From Thermomicrobiaceae bacterium (GTDB lineage: Bacteria; Chloroflexota; Chloroflexia; Thermomicrobiales; Thermomicrobiaceae), in assembly GCA_025966355.1 (NCBI GenBank), contig JAICWZ010000102.1:1-6822 (forward strand): 6,822 nucleotides of DNA, in the 5' to 3' direction. A model generated the notes under the pieces. That model saw nothing but the letters and a program-made list of their open reading frames with translations, did no database searches and had not been told where the DNA came from. A program made the translations under genes and the position numbers. Shown piece after piece: positions 1-5,593 of the stretch. Within the stretch, counting starts at the first letter, position 1; each line of letters starts with the position of its first letter.

Positions 1-248
1 ACCCGTTTATGAGTGAGCTTCAGCCCACTCATCTCCAGAAACGGTTGTAATCGGTCCGCGATTTCGGCATGTGTCAGGTCGTACTGGGAGCTCAGAACAT
101 AGGTGACTTCGGCGATGATCGTCTCGCTGGTCGTCAGCTCCTCGACTCCATCCGCCACTCGTTTGAAGAGTTCGAGGCACGCCCGCGCCTTTACAGGATC
201 GTCACCGGTCAGATAGCGGATGAGGATGTTCGTGTCCAGCCATTTCAT
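1..248 (-). CDS. PIN-domain ribonuclease toxin (VapC-like), 3' end outside the window
   Basis: This is the toxin half of a type II toxin-antitoxin module. PIN-domain toxins are Mg-dependent ribonucleases that cut RNA and stop growth when their antitoxin is lost. The 82 complete codons visible begin MKWLDTNILIRYLTGDDP, the classic PIN N-terminus with the first metal-binding Asp at residue 5. A second conserved stretch, SETIIAEVTYVLS (residues 41-53), carries the next acidic residue, Glu47. The later acidic residues of the active site lie beyond the left edge, so catalytic completeness cannot be judged. The ATG overlaps the antitoxin's TGA stop as ATGA (245-248). No strong Shine-Dalgarno site precedes it, so translation is probably coupled to the antitoxin. 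Family assignment is confident; the exact RNA target is unknown. Confidence 0.9.
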   Translation of the reverse strand, partial: MKWLDTNILIRYLTGDDPVKARACLELFKRVADGVEELTTSETIIAEVTYVLSSQYDLTHAEIADRLQPFLEMSGLKLTHKR

Positions 249-532
249 GCCGGTTCAGGTGAATCTTCATGCTGATTGAGTTCGTCAATCGTTGCCCTGG
301 CTTTTGCCGCCTTCGCTGCCCGCTCCAGAGCCTCGAAGTCTTCTGGTTGGTGCCCTGGCTCGACGGAGCTGAACGCAGTCTCGATCGTAAAGCGGACGGG
401 AGAGAGGCGAACTTCATTCCCCTCCCGACTCCACGCGACAGTATCTCCCTCTCTGATGTGCAGCGCATCGCGTATTTCGGCAGGGATCGTGACCTGACCT
501 TTGCGGGTGACGGTGCTAAGTCGTCTGGACAT
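245..532 (-). CDS. AbrB/SpoVT-type antitoxin of a VapBC-like module
   Basis: This protein of 95 residues is the antitoxin partner of the downstream PIN toxin. Residues 8-34 form a textbook AbrB swapped-hairpin DNA-binding domain: VTRKGQVTIPAEIRDALHI followed by the REGD turn. The C-terminal tail (about residues 60-95) is charged and helix-prone (FEALERAAKAAKARATIDEL), as expected for the segment that wraps and neutralises the toxin. An upstream in-frame start at 598 is possible. I chose 532 because AbrB antitoxins start just before this domain, and because the likely promoter (579-608) lies inside the longer frame. The Shine-Dalgarno site is modest (GGTGA, 5 bases before ATG). The gene overlaps the toxin by 4 bases. 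By analogy with other modules the antitoxin, alone or with the toxin, probably represses its own promoter through the palindrome at 580-595. Confidence 0.9.
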   Translation of the reverse strand: MSRRLSTVTRKGQVTIPAEIRDALHIREGDTVAWSREGNEVRLSPVRFTIETAFSSVEPGHQPEDFEALERAAKAAKARATIDELNQHEDSPEPA

Positions 533-578
533 TTCGTTCACCGATTCCTGGGTACTACCTGGAAAAACGTGTAGAACT

Positions 579-608
579 ATCCTACGAGAGTAGGACACGA
601 GACGTCAA
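579..608 (-). promoter_or_regulatory. Sigma-70-type promoter of the toxin-antitoxin module
   Basis: On the minus strand, TTGACG (608-603) is followed after 18 bases by TAGGAT (584-579), a near-consensus -35/-10 pair. Transcription would start near 570-572, giving a leader of about 40 bases before the antitoxin ATG at 532. The -10 box is covered by the palindrome at 580-595. Identified by eye; no start-site data. Confidence 0.6.
580..595. promoter_or_regulatory. Palindromic operator candidate over the antitoxin -10 box
   Basis: TCCTAC-GAGA-GTAGGA is a perfect inverted repeat with 6-base arms and a 4-base spacer, overlapping the -10 hexamer of the module's promoter. Further CTAC/GTAG half-sites lie downstream, at 571-574 (GTAG) and in the odd palindrome GGTACTACC (551-559). 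This layout fits cooperative autorepression by an AbrB-type antitoxin, whose binding sites are typically short palindromes at the promoter. The binding role is inferred. Confidence 0.55.
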
Positions 609-642
609 GCGGGCGCCGTTTATCGTCCGCGATGGCGCCCGC
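609..642 (-). terminator. GC-rich hairpin after the peptidase gene
   Basis: A perfect 9-bp stem (GCGGGCGCC at 609-617 with GGCGCCCGC at 634-642) encloses a 16-base loop. That loop contains a further 4-bp ATCG/CGAT stem (622-625 with 630-633). It begins 8 bases after the peptidase stop codon and directly abuts the -35 box of the toxin-antitoxin promoter. No T-tract follows on the minus strand, so it is either a weak intrinsic terminator or a 3'-end stabiliser that insulates the two transcription units. Confidence 0.45.
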
Positions 643-650
643 TCATGACG

Positions 651-1709
651 CTACCGCCGGGTGAAATCGGCTGAAGCGCCCAGATCGGCGACGAAGAGCG
701 CGATCAGGCGAACGGCCGCATCGAGGTCGTCGAGGCTGATCACCTCGTTCGGCGAGTGCATATAGCGATTGGCGACCGAAACGACCGCGGTCGGCACGCC
801 GCCACGCGCTGGTGCGATGGCGTCCGCGTCGGTGCCCGTTGAACGTCCCGATGCTTCGACGGCGAAAGGGATCTCGTGCGCTCGTGCCAGTTCGGCAAAT
901 TTCTGGAAGACCCGCGGATTGACGGCCGCGCCGCGCGATAACACCGGTCCGCCGCCGATGCGGACATCGCCCTGCCCGCGCCGGTCGGCATCCGGATGAT
1001 CGGTCGCATGCGTCACGTCGAGCACAACCGCGACATCCGGATCGAGCGAAAAGGCGCTGGTGCGCGCGCCGAGAAAGGTGATTTCTTCCTGCACCGCGGC
1101 GACGGCGTATACGTCGGCAGCCGCTCGGTTGCCCGAAAGCGTGCGCAGCGTTTCGAGCGCGATCCAGGCACCCATACGATTGTCGACCCCGCGTGCGGCG
1201 ATCCGGTTGTTTCCCAGATCGACGATCGGTTGCTCGATCACCATTGGATCGCCGATCGCGACGCGCTCGCGTGCCTGCTCACCCGAGGTGGCTCCGATAT
1301 CGATCCAGAGCTCTTTGATCTTGCTCGCTTTGCCGCGGTCCTCGGCGCTCAGGAGATGCGCCGGCCGCCGGCCAATGACGCCCGGCACGGGTCCATTCGC
1401 CGCCATGATGCGCACCCGCTGGCCGGTCAGAATCTGATCGTCCCAGCCGCCGATCGGGTTGAACCAGACGTAGCCGTCATCGTCAATGTACGAGATGAGC
1501 AGGCCGATCTCGTCGATATGTCCTTCGATCACCACCTTGGGGCCATCGCCGCGCAGGTGGGCGACGCTGTTGCCGTTGTTGTCGACCGTCACTTCGTCGG
1601 CGAAGGCTTCGGCCTCCTTGCGCCAGATGCGCGCGGCCGGCTCCTCGAATGCCGAGGGGCTTGCGCTCAGCAGGAGATCGAAGAGAAACTGCTTACTCTG
1701 ATCTTTCAA
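651..1709 (-). CDS. M42 family metallopeptidase (glutamyl aminopeptidase/TET-like)
   Basis: A protein of 352 residues, the usual length for M42 co-catalytic metallo-aminopeptidases. These cytosolic enzymes form large tetrahedral complexes and trim N-terminal residues from short peptides. All metal ligands and the catalytic acid are visible: His64 in GHIDEIG, Asp176 in GVDNRMG, Glu208-Glu209 in VQEEI, Asp231 in VVLDVTHATD and His318 in YMHSP. The GTDADAI motif (292-298) is also typical. The PDZ-like insertion domain occupies about residues 70-165. The start is a TTG at 1707-1709, preceded by GGAG 6 bases upstream; no ATG fits the N-terminus better. It lies 35 bases after the dehydrogenase gene on the same strand, so the two are likely co-transcribed. 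Members are sometimes annotated as endoglucanase or CelM; a peptidase role is far more likely. Substrate preference (acidic, leucyl or lysyl) cannot be read from sequence. Confidence 0.93.
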   Translation of the reverse strand: MKDQSKQFLFDLLLSASPSAFEEPAARIWRKEAEAFADEVTVDNNGNSVAHLRGDGPKVVIEGHIDEIGLLISYIDDDGYVWFNPIGGWDDQILTGQRVRIMAANGPVPGVIGRRPAHLLSAEDRGKASKIKELWIDIGATSGEQARERVAIGDPMVIEQPIVDLGNNRIAARGVDNRMGAWIALETLRTLSGNRAAADVYAVAAVQEEITFLGARTSAFSLDPDVAVVLDVTHATDHPDADRRGQGDVRIGGGPVLSRGAAVNPRVFQKFAELARAHEIPFAVEASGRSTGTDADAIAPARGGVPTAVVSVANRYMHSPNEVISLDDLDAAVRLIALFVADLGASADFTRR

Positions 1710-1720
1710 GGGATGCTCCC
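1710..1720 (-). promoter_or_regulatory. Ribosome binding site of the peptidase within a mini-hairpin
   Basis: On the minus strand GGGAGCATCCC sits directly before the TTG start. GGAG (1719-1716) is a good Shine-Dalgarno core with a 6-base spacer and fixes the TTG as the start. The same bases form a 4-bp stem (GGGA/TCCC) with a 3-base loop, which could partly mask the site. Such a short stem may be marginal in the cell. Confidence 0.5.
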
Positions 1721-1744
1721 GGTTTCTGTTCGCGATTCCGAACG

Positions 1745-2704
1745 TTAGTAGCGATTCACCTGGCAGTGGGCCGGCAGGCCGTTCAGGACGTTGGCGACGT
1801 TGACGAGCGCCAGATAATAGGCGCGATCGAACGCTTCCTGGGTTGAACCGCCGATGTGCGGCGTCATGATGACGTTGTCGAGCCCGACGTACGGGTTGTT
1901 CGGGTGTGGCTCGATCTCGAAGACGTCGAGTCCCGCACCGGCGATGCGATGCGTCGTCAGCGCCTCGACCAGTGCCGTTTCCTTGACGACCGGCCCACGC
2001 GCGGCGTTGATGAGGTAGGCCGACGGCTTCATACGCGCCAGCGCTGCTTCGTCAATCATCTCATGCGTCTGCGGGGTGAGCGGGACGTGCATCGTCACGA
2101 AGTCCGACTCGTCGAGAATCCGCTCGAACGGCACGTAGGAGATGCCGTTCTGGTTGGCGAAGGTGATGTCCCACGAAATGTCGTTGGCCAGAATGCGCAT
2201 ACCGAAGGCGCGACCGAGGAGCGCGACCGCCTTGCCGACGCGACCGAGGCCGACGATGCCGAGCGTCTTTCCCCAGAGATCGTAGCCGAGGTAACGGGGC
2301 CATTCGCCCTGCCGCATCGCGCGATCAGCCGGATAGATATTGCGCGCCAGCCCGACCATCATGCCGAATACCAGCTCCGAAACGGAGTAGTTGTTGCACC
2401 CTTCACAGATGCAGACGGCCACACCGCGCTTGTTTGCCTCTTCGACATTCACGTGGTCGTAGCCGACGCCACCGGCGCTGACGACCTTGAGCCGGTTGGC
2501 GGCGGCGAAGACTCGCGGGGTGATCTGCTCCAGGCCGGTGATCAGGCCGTCGACATCGCGGATAATCTCGACCAGCGCATCTTCCGATACGGGATAGTCG
2601 AACGAGCGCTCGGCGAGGCGACAGCCGCGTGACTCCAGAAACTCGCGGGCGAAGTCGGATTGCTCGCGGAACTTGCGTGAGAGGACGAGTACGTCTTTGC
2701 CCAT
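1745..2704 (-). CDS. D-isomer-specific 2-hydroxyacid dehydrogenase (phosphoglycerate dehydrogenase-like)
   Basis: An NAD-dependent oxidoreductase of 319 residues that interconverts 2-hydroxyacids and 2-oxoacids. The substrate-binding N-terminal part is split from a central Rossmann domain by GKTLGIVGLGRVGKAVA, with GxGxxG at residues 152-157 and a dinucleotide-binding Asp near 175 (LANDIS). The catalytic Arg236 (NAARG), Glu265 (FEIEP) and His283 (TPHIGG) are all present. It lacks the C-terminal ACT or serine-binding domains of long 3-phosphoglycerate dehydrogenases. It could therefore be a short-form phosphoglycerate dehydrogenase, a glyoxylate/hydroxypyruvate reductase or another family member; the substrate is not decidable here. 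There are two candidate starts. The ATG at 2713 is only 1 base from AAGGAG (2720-2715), whereas the ATG at 2704 is 10 bases from it and leaves a family-like N-terminus (MGKDVLVLSRKF), so I chose 2704. First gene of a probable operon with the M42 peptidase. Confidence 0.92.
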   Translation of the reverse strand: MGKDVLVLSRKFREQSDFAREFLESRGCRLAERSFDYPVSEDALVEIIRDVDGLITGLEQITPRVFAAANRLKVVSAGGVGYDHVNVEEANKRGVAVCICEGCNNYSVSELVFGMMVGLARNIYPADRAMRQGEWPRYLGYDLWGKTLGIVGLGRVGKAVALLGRAFGMRILANDISWDITFANQNGISYVPFERILDESDFVTMHVPLTPQTHEMIDEAALARMKPSAYLINAARGPVVKETALVEALTTHRIAGAGLDVFEIEPHPNNPYVGLDNVIMTPHIGGSTQEAFDRAYYLALVNVANVLNGLPAHCQVNRY

Positions 2705-2748
2705 GCTCGGCATTCTCCTTCGTCGTTGGCGGAGGGTACAACTCGAGC

Positions 2749-2777
2749 ATTGTAGCGCAGAATGTGCGCAGGCTCAG
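2749..2777 (-). promoter_or_regulatory. Candidate promoter of the dehydrogenase-peptidase operon
   Basis: On the minus strand TACAAT (2754-2749) matches the -10 consensus at five of six positions. A weak -35 (CTGAGC, 2777-2772) lies 17 bases upstream. The spacer contains a GCGCA-5-TGCGC inverted repeat (2755-2769) that could be a regulator site. The predicted start would give a leader of about 38 bases. Confidence 0.45.
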
Positions 2778-2834
2778 GTATTCCGTACGTCGGGAATCAG
2801 GACGAATCGTGACAGCGCGCTACGCATTTTTGCG

Positions 2835-2864
2835 TTGACATCGGTCGTCCCAGCATGCTAACTT
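2835..2864 (+). promoter_or_regulatory. Promoter of the YggT-family gene
   Basis: A perfect -35 TTGACA (2835-2840) is followed after 18 bases by TAACTT (2859-2864). The weak -10 is strengthened by an extended TG motif (TGC at 2856-2858). Transcription would begin near 2871, giving a 5' leader of about 75 bases. Confidence 0.6.
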
Positions 2865-2872
2865 TCAGGCGA

Positions 2873-2919
2873 TAACTCGCGGTTTTACGGTTGCATTGGT
2901 CGTGGAGTCAGGCGAGTTA
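2873..2919 (+). repeat. Inverted repeat in the YggT 5' leader
   Basis: TAACTCGC (2873-2880) is the exact reverse complement of GCGAGTTA (2912-2919), giving an 8-bp stem with a 31-base loop. It begins within a few bases of the predicted transcription start and ends 13 bases before the Shine-Dalgarno core. It may be an mRNA 5' hairpin or a split operator; I do not recognise a known riboswitch class in it. Confidence 0.45.
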
Positions 2920-2945
2920 CGTTCCCACTATCGGAGGAATATCCG

Positions 2946-3200
2946 TTGGCGTTTTTGCTTCAGATCTTGATGACGTTTCTCACGATTCTTGAGTTCGCGA
3001 TTATCGCGCGTGCCCTGCTTTCCTGGTTCGATCGCGGCATGACCAATCCGATCTCGCAGGTGCTGGTGCAGATCACCGAGCCGATCATTGCGCCGATCCG
3101 GCGCGTGGTGCCATCCGCGGGAATGCTCGATCTCTCCCCGATGATCGCGATTCTGCTGATTTTTGCACTGCAACGAATGCTCAGCACCGCGATCGCCTGA
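2946..3200 (+). CDS. YggT family small membrane protein
   Basis: An 84-residue integral membrane protein of the YggT/YlmG/Ycf19 family, whose members are linked to cell-division or membrane-complex assembly but lack a settled biochemical role. Hydrophobic segments lie at about residues 2-25 and 64-83. They flank the family signature ARALLSWF (21-28), the NPISQVLVQITEPIIAPIRRVVP region (34-56) and DLSPMIAILL (62-71). The start is TTG (2946-2948), with a strong GGAGG at 2933-2937 spaced by 8 bases. In many Gram-positive genomes yggT sits beside sepF in the division cluster, but here it stands alone between a divergent dehydrogenase operon and a convergent membrane-protein gene. It has its own promoter and terminator, so it appears monocistronic. 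Confidence 0.9.
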   Translation: MAFLLQILMTFLTILEFAIIARALLSWFDRGMTNPISQVLVQITEPIIAPIRRVVPSAGMLDLSPMIAILLIFALQRMLSTAIA

Positions 3201-3225
3201 GCCGCACTCCGAAACGATTGAGAAG

Positions 3226-3259
3226 CAAAACGACGGGGCCAACCGGCCCCGCCGTTTTG
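3226..3259. terminator. Bidirectional intrinsic terminator
   Basis: CAAAACGACGGGGCC (3226-3240) pairs with GGCCCCGCCGTTTTG (3245-3259) around an AACC loop, giving a 15-bp stem with a single mismatch. The A-tract at the left base and T-tract at the right base make it work on both strands. It therefore ends the YggT transcript (plus) and that of the convergent membrane-protein gene (minus). Confidence 0.85.
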
Positions 3260-3301
3260 TTGCGCTCGCCTACGATAGATACGGACGGGGTTCGTGTTCC
3301 A

Positions 3302-3898
3302 TCACGTGGGTCGTTGTTGGCGTTCCATCCGTTTCGTCTGGCCACCGCGCGAGAGGAGGAAGACTTCGATCAGGAGCACGATCAGCCCAAGTAGCGCCGC
3401 GTTCGTGAGCGCCAGCACCTTTAGGAAGGCGAGGAGCAGTAGCCCGGTGACGAAGATCGCTCCGAGATATCCCTCGCGCCGCGCCCGCACGAAGTCGTAG
3501 CGCTGGCTGCGTCGCGCGAAGAGCCGCTGGCCGGTCGCGTACGAGAATAACGACAGGATCGTCGCCAGCGCGATGACGAACGAAATCAACAGCGCCAGGA
3601 GCATTGGCAGTGTCGGCTGAGCTTCCGGGTCGACGAAGGTCAGGACGAAGGCGAGCGTCGACCATCCGGCGATCGCCTCGAGGTCATAGAGCGGCAGTCG
3701 CAACCGGTGCGCGATCGGCATGAACGTGATTGCCGGAGCCAGGATAAAGACGGTATAGGCGATCAATCGCCAGGGCGCCCAGAACGACGCGCTGGTGCCG
3801 ACGTCGCGGATGACAATCAGGTAGTAGACCAATGACCAGGCAATAACGGAGCCGATCAACCAGCAAACTTGCGTGAGTGCGTGCGACAGCCGGAGCAT
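3302..3898 (-). CDS. Uncharacterised six-helix membrane protein
   Basis: I do not recognise this family. The 198-residue product has six hydrophobic segments at about residues 11-30, 43-64, 73-89, 98-121, 144-164 and 166-183. The loop after helix 4 (RLFARRSQRYDFVRARRE, 125-142) and the C-terminal tail are strongly basic. With the basic loop after helix 2, this fits a six-helix topology with both ends in the cytoplasm. There is no signal-peptide cleavage site, cysteine motif or catalytic motif that I can name. The ATG at 3898 is chosen over an in-frame one at 3958 because AAAGAGG lies 5 bases before it, and the longer form would run over the predicted promoter. It is convergent with yggT, sharing its terminator, and divergent from the DUF951 gene. 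That it is a real gene is well supported by codon pattern, ribosome site and topology; its function is unknown. Confidence 0.8.
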   Translation of the reverse strand: MLRLSHALTQVCWLIGSVIAWSLVYYLIVIRDVGTSASFWAPWRLIAYTVFILAPAITFMPIAHRLRLPLYDLEAIAGWSTLAFVLTFVDPEAQPTLPMLLALLISFVIALATILSLFSYATGQRLFARRSQRYDFVRARREGYLGAIFVTGLLLLAFLKVLALTNAALLGLIVLLIEVFLLSRGGQTKRMERQQRPT

Positions 3899-3945
3899 GC
3901 AAACCTCTTTCACCCGCGAACGTACGGAGCGATTTGGACGTCTGC

Positions 3946-3975
3946 AGTCTAGCAGCATCCACGAGAAGAATTCAA
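3946..3975 (-). promoter_or_regulatory. Promoter of the six-helix membrane protein gene
   Basis: On the minus strand TTGAAT (3975-3970) is followed after 18 bases by TAGACT (3951-3946), with an extended TGC immediately before the -10. The predicted start lies about 40 bases before the ATG at 3898. It is back to back with the DUF951 promoter. Confidence 0.55.
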
Positions 3976-3980
3976 CCCGA

Positions 3981-3989
3981 TGCTATACT
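3981..3989 (+). promoter_or_regulatory. Extended -10 promoter of the DUF951-transporter operon
   Basis: TGCTATACT combines an extended TG element with TATACT, five of six to the -10 consensus. No good -35 is seen at 17 bases (ACGAGA), as is common for extended -10 promoters. A start near 3996 would leave about 29 bases before the DUF951 ATG at 4025. Confidence 0.6.
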
Positions 3990-4024
3990 TATCGGTGGCG
4001 CGGCCCTGGGAAGCTGGAGGCGAA

Positions 4025-4246
4025 ATGCCCCTCGAACTCGTCCTCGAAGACGTCGTACGCCTGCGCAAACCTCATCCGTGCGGATCGACCGATTGGGTCG
4101 TCGTGCGTCTCGGCGCGGATATCGGGCTGCGCTGTCTCGGCTGTGGCCGCCGGGTGCTCTTGCCCCGCCGTACGGTCGAGAAGCGGATCAAGACGTTTGT
4201 CTCTCGCGGCCCCGATTTTCGAGAAGCGAACGCATCCGTCGAATGA
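4025..4246 (+). CDS. DUF951 domain-containing protein
   Basis: A 73-residue protein matching the DUF951 signature closely: [17 protein letters not shown] (8-24), [22 protein letters not shown] (26-47) and a basic TVEKRIK helix (50-56). Cys19, Cys37 and Cys40, with His17 nearby, could form a small zinc site, and the many Arg/Lys residues suggest nucleic-acid contact. Neither property has been proven for the family as far as I know. The ATG at 4025 is chosen because GGAGG ends 4 bases before it and the family starts here. The earlier in-frame ATG at 3980 overlaps the promoter -10. The gene heads a two-gene operon and overlaps the transporter by 4 bases (ATGA, 4243-4246). The C-terminal tail after residue 58 looks longer than the conserved core. 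Confidence 0.88.
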   Translation: MPLELVLEDVVRLRKPHPCGSTDWVVVRLGADIGLRCLGCGRRVLLPRRTVEKRIKTFVSRGPDFREANASVE

Positions 4247-5589
4247 CCGAGACGGTCACACCACCGTCGACGCAACGCGGCCAATTCATCGATGTCCTGC
4301 GCAATCACGCCTTTCTCCGGCTCTGGGTCGTCCAGGCGATGTCGCAGACCGCTCAGAACATGACCAACTTTTCGTTGCTCATTCTGGTGCAGGTCATCAT
4401 CGATCGCTATCAGATCGAGCAGGCGAATACCGCCATCGGCCTGACGGTACTCAGCTTCAGCGTCCCGGCGATCTTCTTTAGCCCACCCGCCGGCGTCATC
4501 GTCGATCGCTCGAATAAGCGAACGGTGATCGTCATCGCGAACGCTCTCCGGGGTATCGCCGTTATCGGCTTCCTCCTGATGCAGCCCGAGTGGCGACCAC
4601 TCTTCGCACTGGTCGTCCTCTACTCAATCACCTTCGCGTCCGGCGCGATCGGCCAGTTTTTCGGCCCGGCCCTCGGCGCGATCGTGCCGTTGCTGGTGCC
4701 GGACAAGGACAATATTCACGCCAACGCGCTCCTCAACCTCACCTTTACCGTCTCACAGATCGCCGGCTTCGCGGCGCTCGGACCGCTTCTCATTAAGGTT
4801 ATCGGTCTGAACGACGTGCTCTTCGGCATTGCCGGTATTTTTGCGCTCAGCACTGTTCTCAGTCTGACGATTCCATCGACGCCACCGGTGCCGCGCGTCG
4901 CGGAGAACCGCGCGAATATGATTCGTGGTGTGCTGGCGGAAATGCGCGAGGGGCTGGTCTTCATCCTGCATTCGCCGATCTTGATGAAGGCGATCGCCTA
5001 TCTCTCGTTGGCCACGGCGTCGTACCTGCTCATAGCGACGCTCGGTCCGGAGTTCATCGCCGGTGTACTCTTGTTGCCGCGGCAGGATATCGTCTATCTG
5101 CTCGGCCCGGCGGGGGTGGGCATCGTCCTCGGTGCGCTCTTTGTCGGCCGTCTGAGCGGGCGTATCGGAACCGAGTGGACGATCGACTTCGGCCTGGCCG
5201 GCGCCGGAGCGGTCTTGATGCTGCTGGCACTCACGCCGACGGTCGGCTCGGCGCTCTGGGAACGGGCCGGGCAGATCGGCACGTTGACGATCGCGATCGC
5301 GGCCGTTTTCGCCGGGTTGCTTGGATTGGCGAATTCGCTGGTACTCGTTCCGAGTCAATCGCTGTTGCAATCAGACTCACCGAATGAAATTCGGGCACGT
5401 GTCTACGCCACGTTCTACACCGTTTCGAACAGCGTTGCCTTCTTGCCGATTATCTTTGCGGGCGCGCTGGCCGACCTCTTCGGCGTGGTCAAAGTGCTGG
5501 TCGTGCTCGGGGCGATTCTGGCCGCGATCGGCGTGGTCCAGATCATCGTTCATCGTGTGACAAACACGATTGGCCCCACACCGATCTAA
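4243..5589 (+). CDS. Major facilitator superfamily transporter (MFS_3/EntS-like)
   Basis: A 448-residue inner-membrane transporter with the layout of 12 helices in two halves. These span roughly residues 22-210 and 246-437, joined by a cytoplasmic loop (about 211-245) that holds [21 protein letters not shown]. The N-terminal [16 protein letters not shown] start is typical of MFS_3 proteins. Motif A appears as [12 protein letters not shown] (84-95). The [21 protein letters not shown] segment (369-389) matches the conserved second-half loop of this subfamily. Members export siderophores, macrolides or other small molecules, but the substrate cannot be read here. The ATG at 4243 is embedded in the DUF951 stop (ATGA) and lacks a strong Shine-Dalgarno site, suggesting coupled translation. 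A longer in-frame reading back to 3877 exists but overlaps DUF951 and has no transporter-like content. The gene converges on DUF5808 with only 4 bases between stop codons. Confidence 0.92.
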   Translation: MTETVTPPSTQRGQFIDVLRNHAFLRLWVVQAMSQTAQNMTNFSLLILVQVIIDRYQIEQANTAIGLTVLSFSVPAIFFSPPAGVIVDRSNKRTVIVIANALRGIAVIGFLLMQPEWRPLFALVVLYSITFASGAIGQFFGPALGAIVPLLVPDKDNIHANALLNLTFTVSQIAGFAALGPLLIKVIGLNDVLFGIAGIFALSTVLSLTIPSTPPVPRVAENRANMIRGVLAEMREGLVFILHSPILMKAIAYLSLATASYLLIATLGPEFIAGVLLLPRQDIVYLLGPAGVGIVLGALFVGRLSGRIGTEWTIDFGLAGAGAVLMLLALTPTVGSALWERAGQIGTLTIAIAAVFAGLLGLANSLVLVPSQSLLQSDSPNEIRARVYATFYTVSNSVAFLPIIFAGALADLFGVVKVLVVLGAILAAIGVVQIIVHRVTNTIGPTPI

Positions 5590-5593
5590 GCGA

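Noticed and set aside
533..598. Longer antitoxin start at 598
   Set aside because: The extension would contain the predicted promoter -10 and operator and does not resemble AbrB-type N-termini.
996..1748. Plus-strand open frame of 250 codons opposite the M42 peptidase
   Set aside because: It is antisense to a gene with all catalytic motifs, has arginine/aspartate-rich low-complexity content, and is explained by high-GC codon bias.
1856..2632. Plus-strand open frame of 258 codons opposite the dehydrogenase
   Set aside because: Shadow of a well-supported gene; the composition is rich in Asp/Arg/Val with no recognisable domain.
2865..2945. Riboswitch or T-box in the yggT leader
   Set aside because: Only one 8-bp inverted repeat is present; no conserved core of a known class and no alternative terminator hairpin is visible.
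3877..4242. 122-codon N-terminal extension of the transporter
   Set aside because: It overlaps DUF951 in another frame, crosses the DUF951 promoter, and has no hydrophobic or family-like content. The ATG at 4243 matches the family start.
4753..5370. Minus-strand open frame of 205 codons opposite the transporter
   Set aside because: Extremely Arg/Gln/Glu-rich, antisense to transmembrane helices; a GC shadow.
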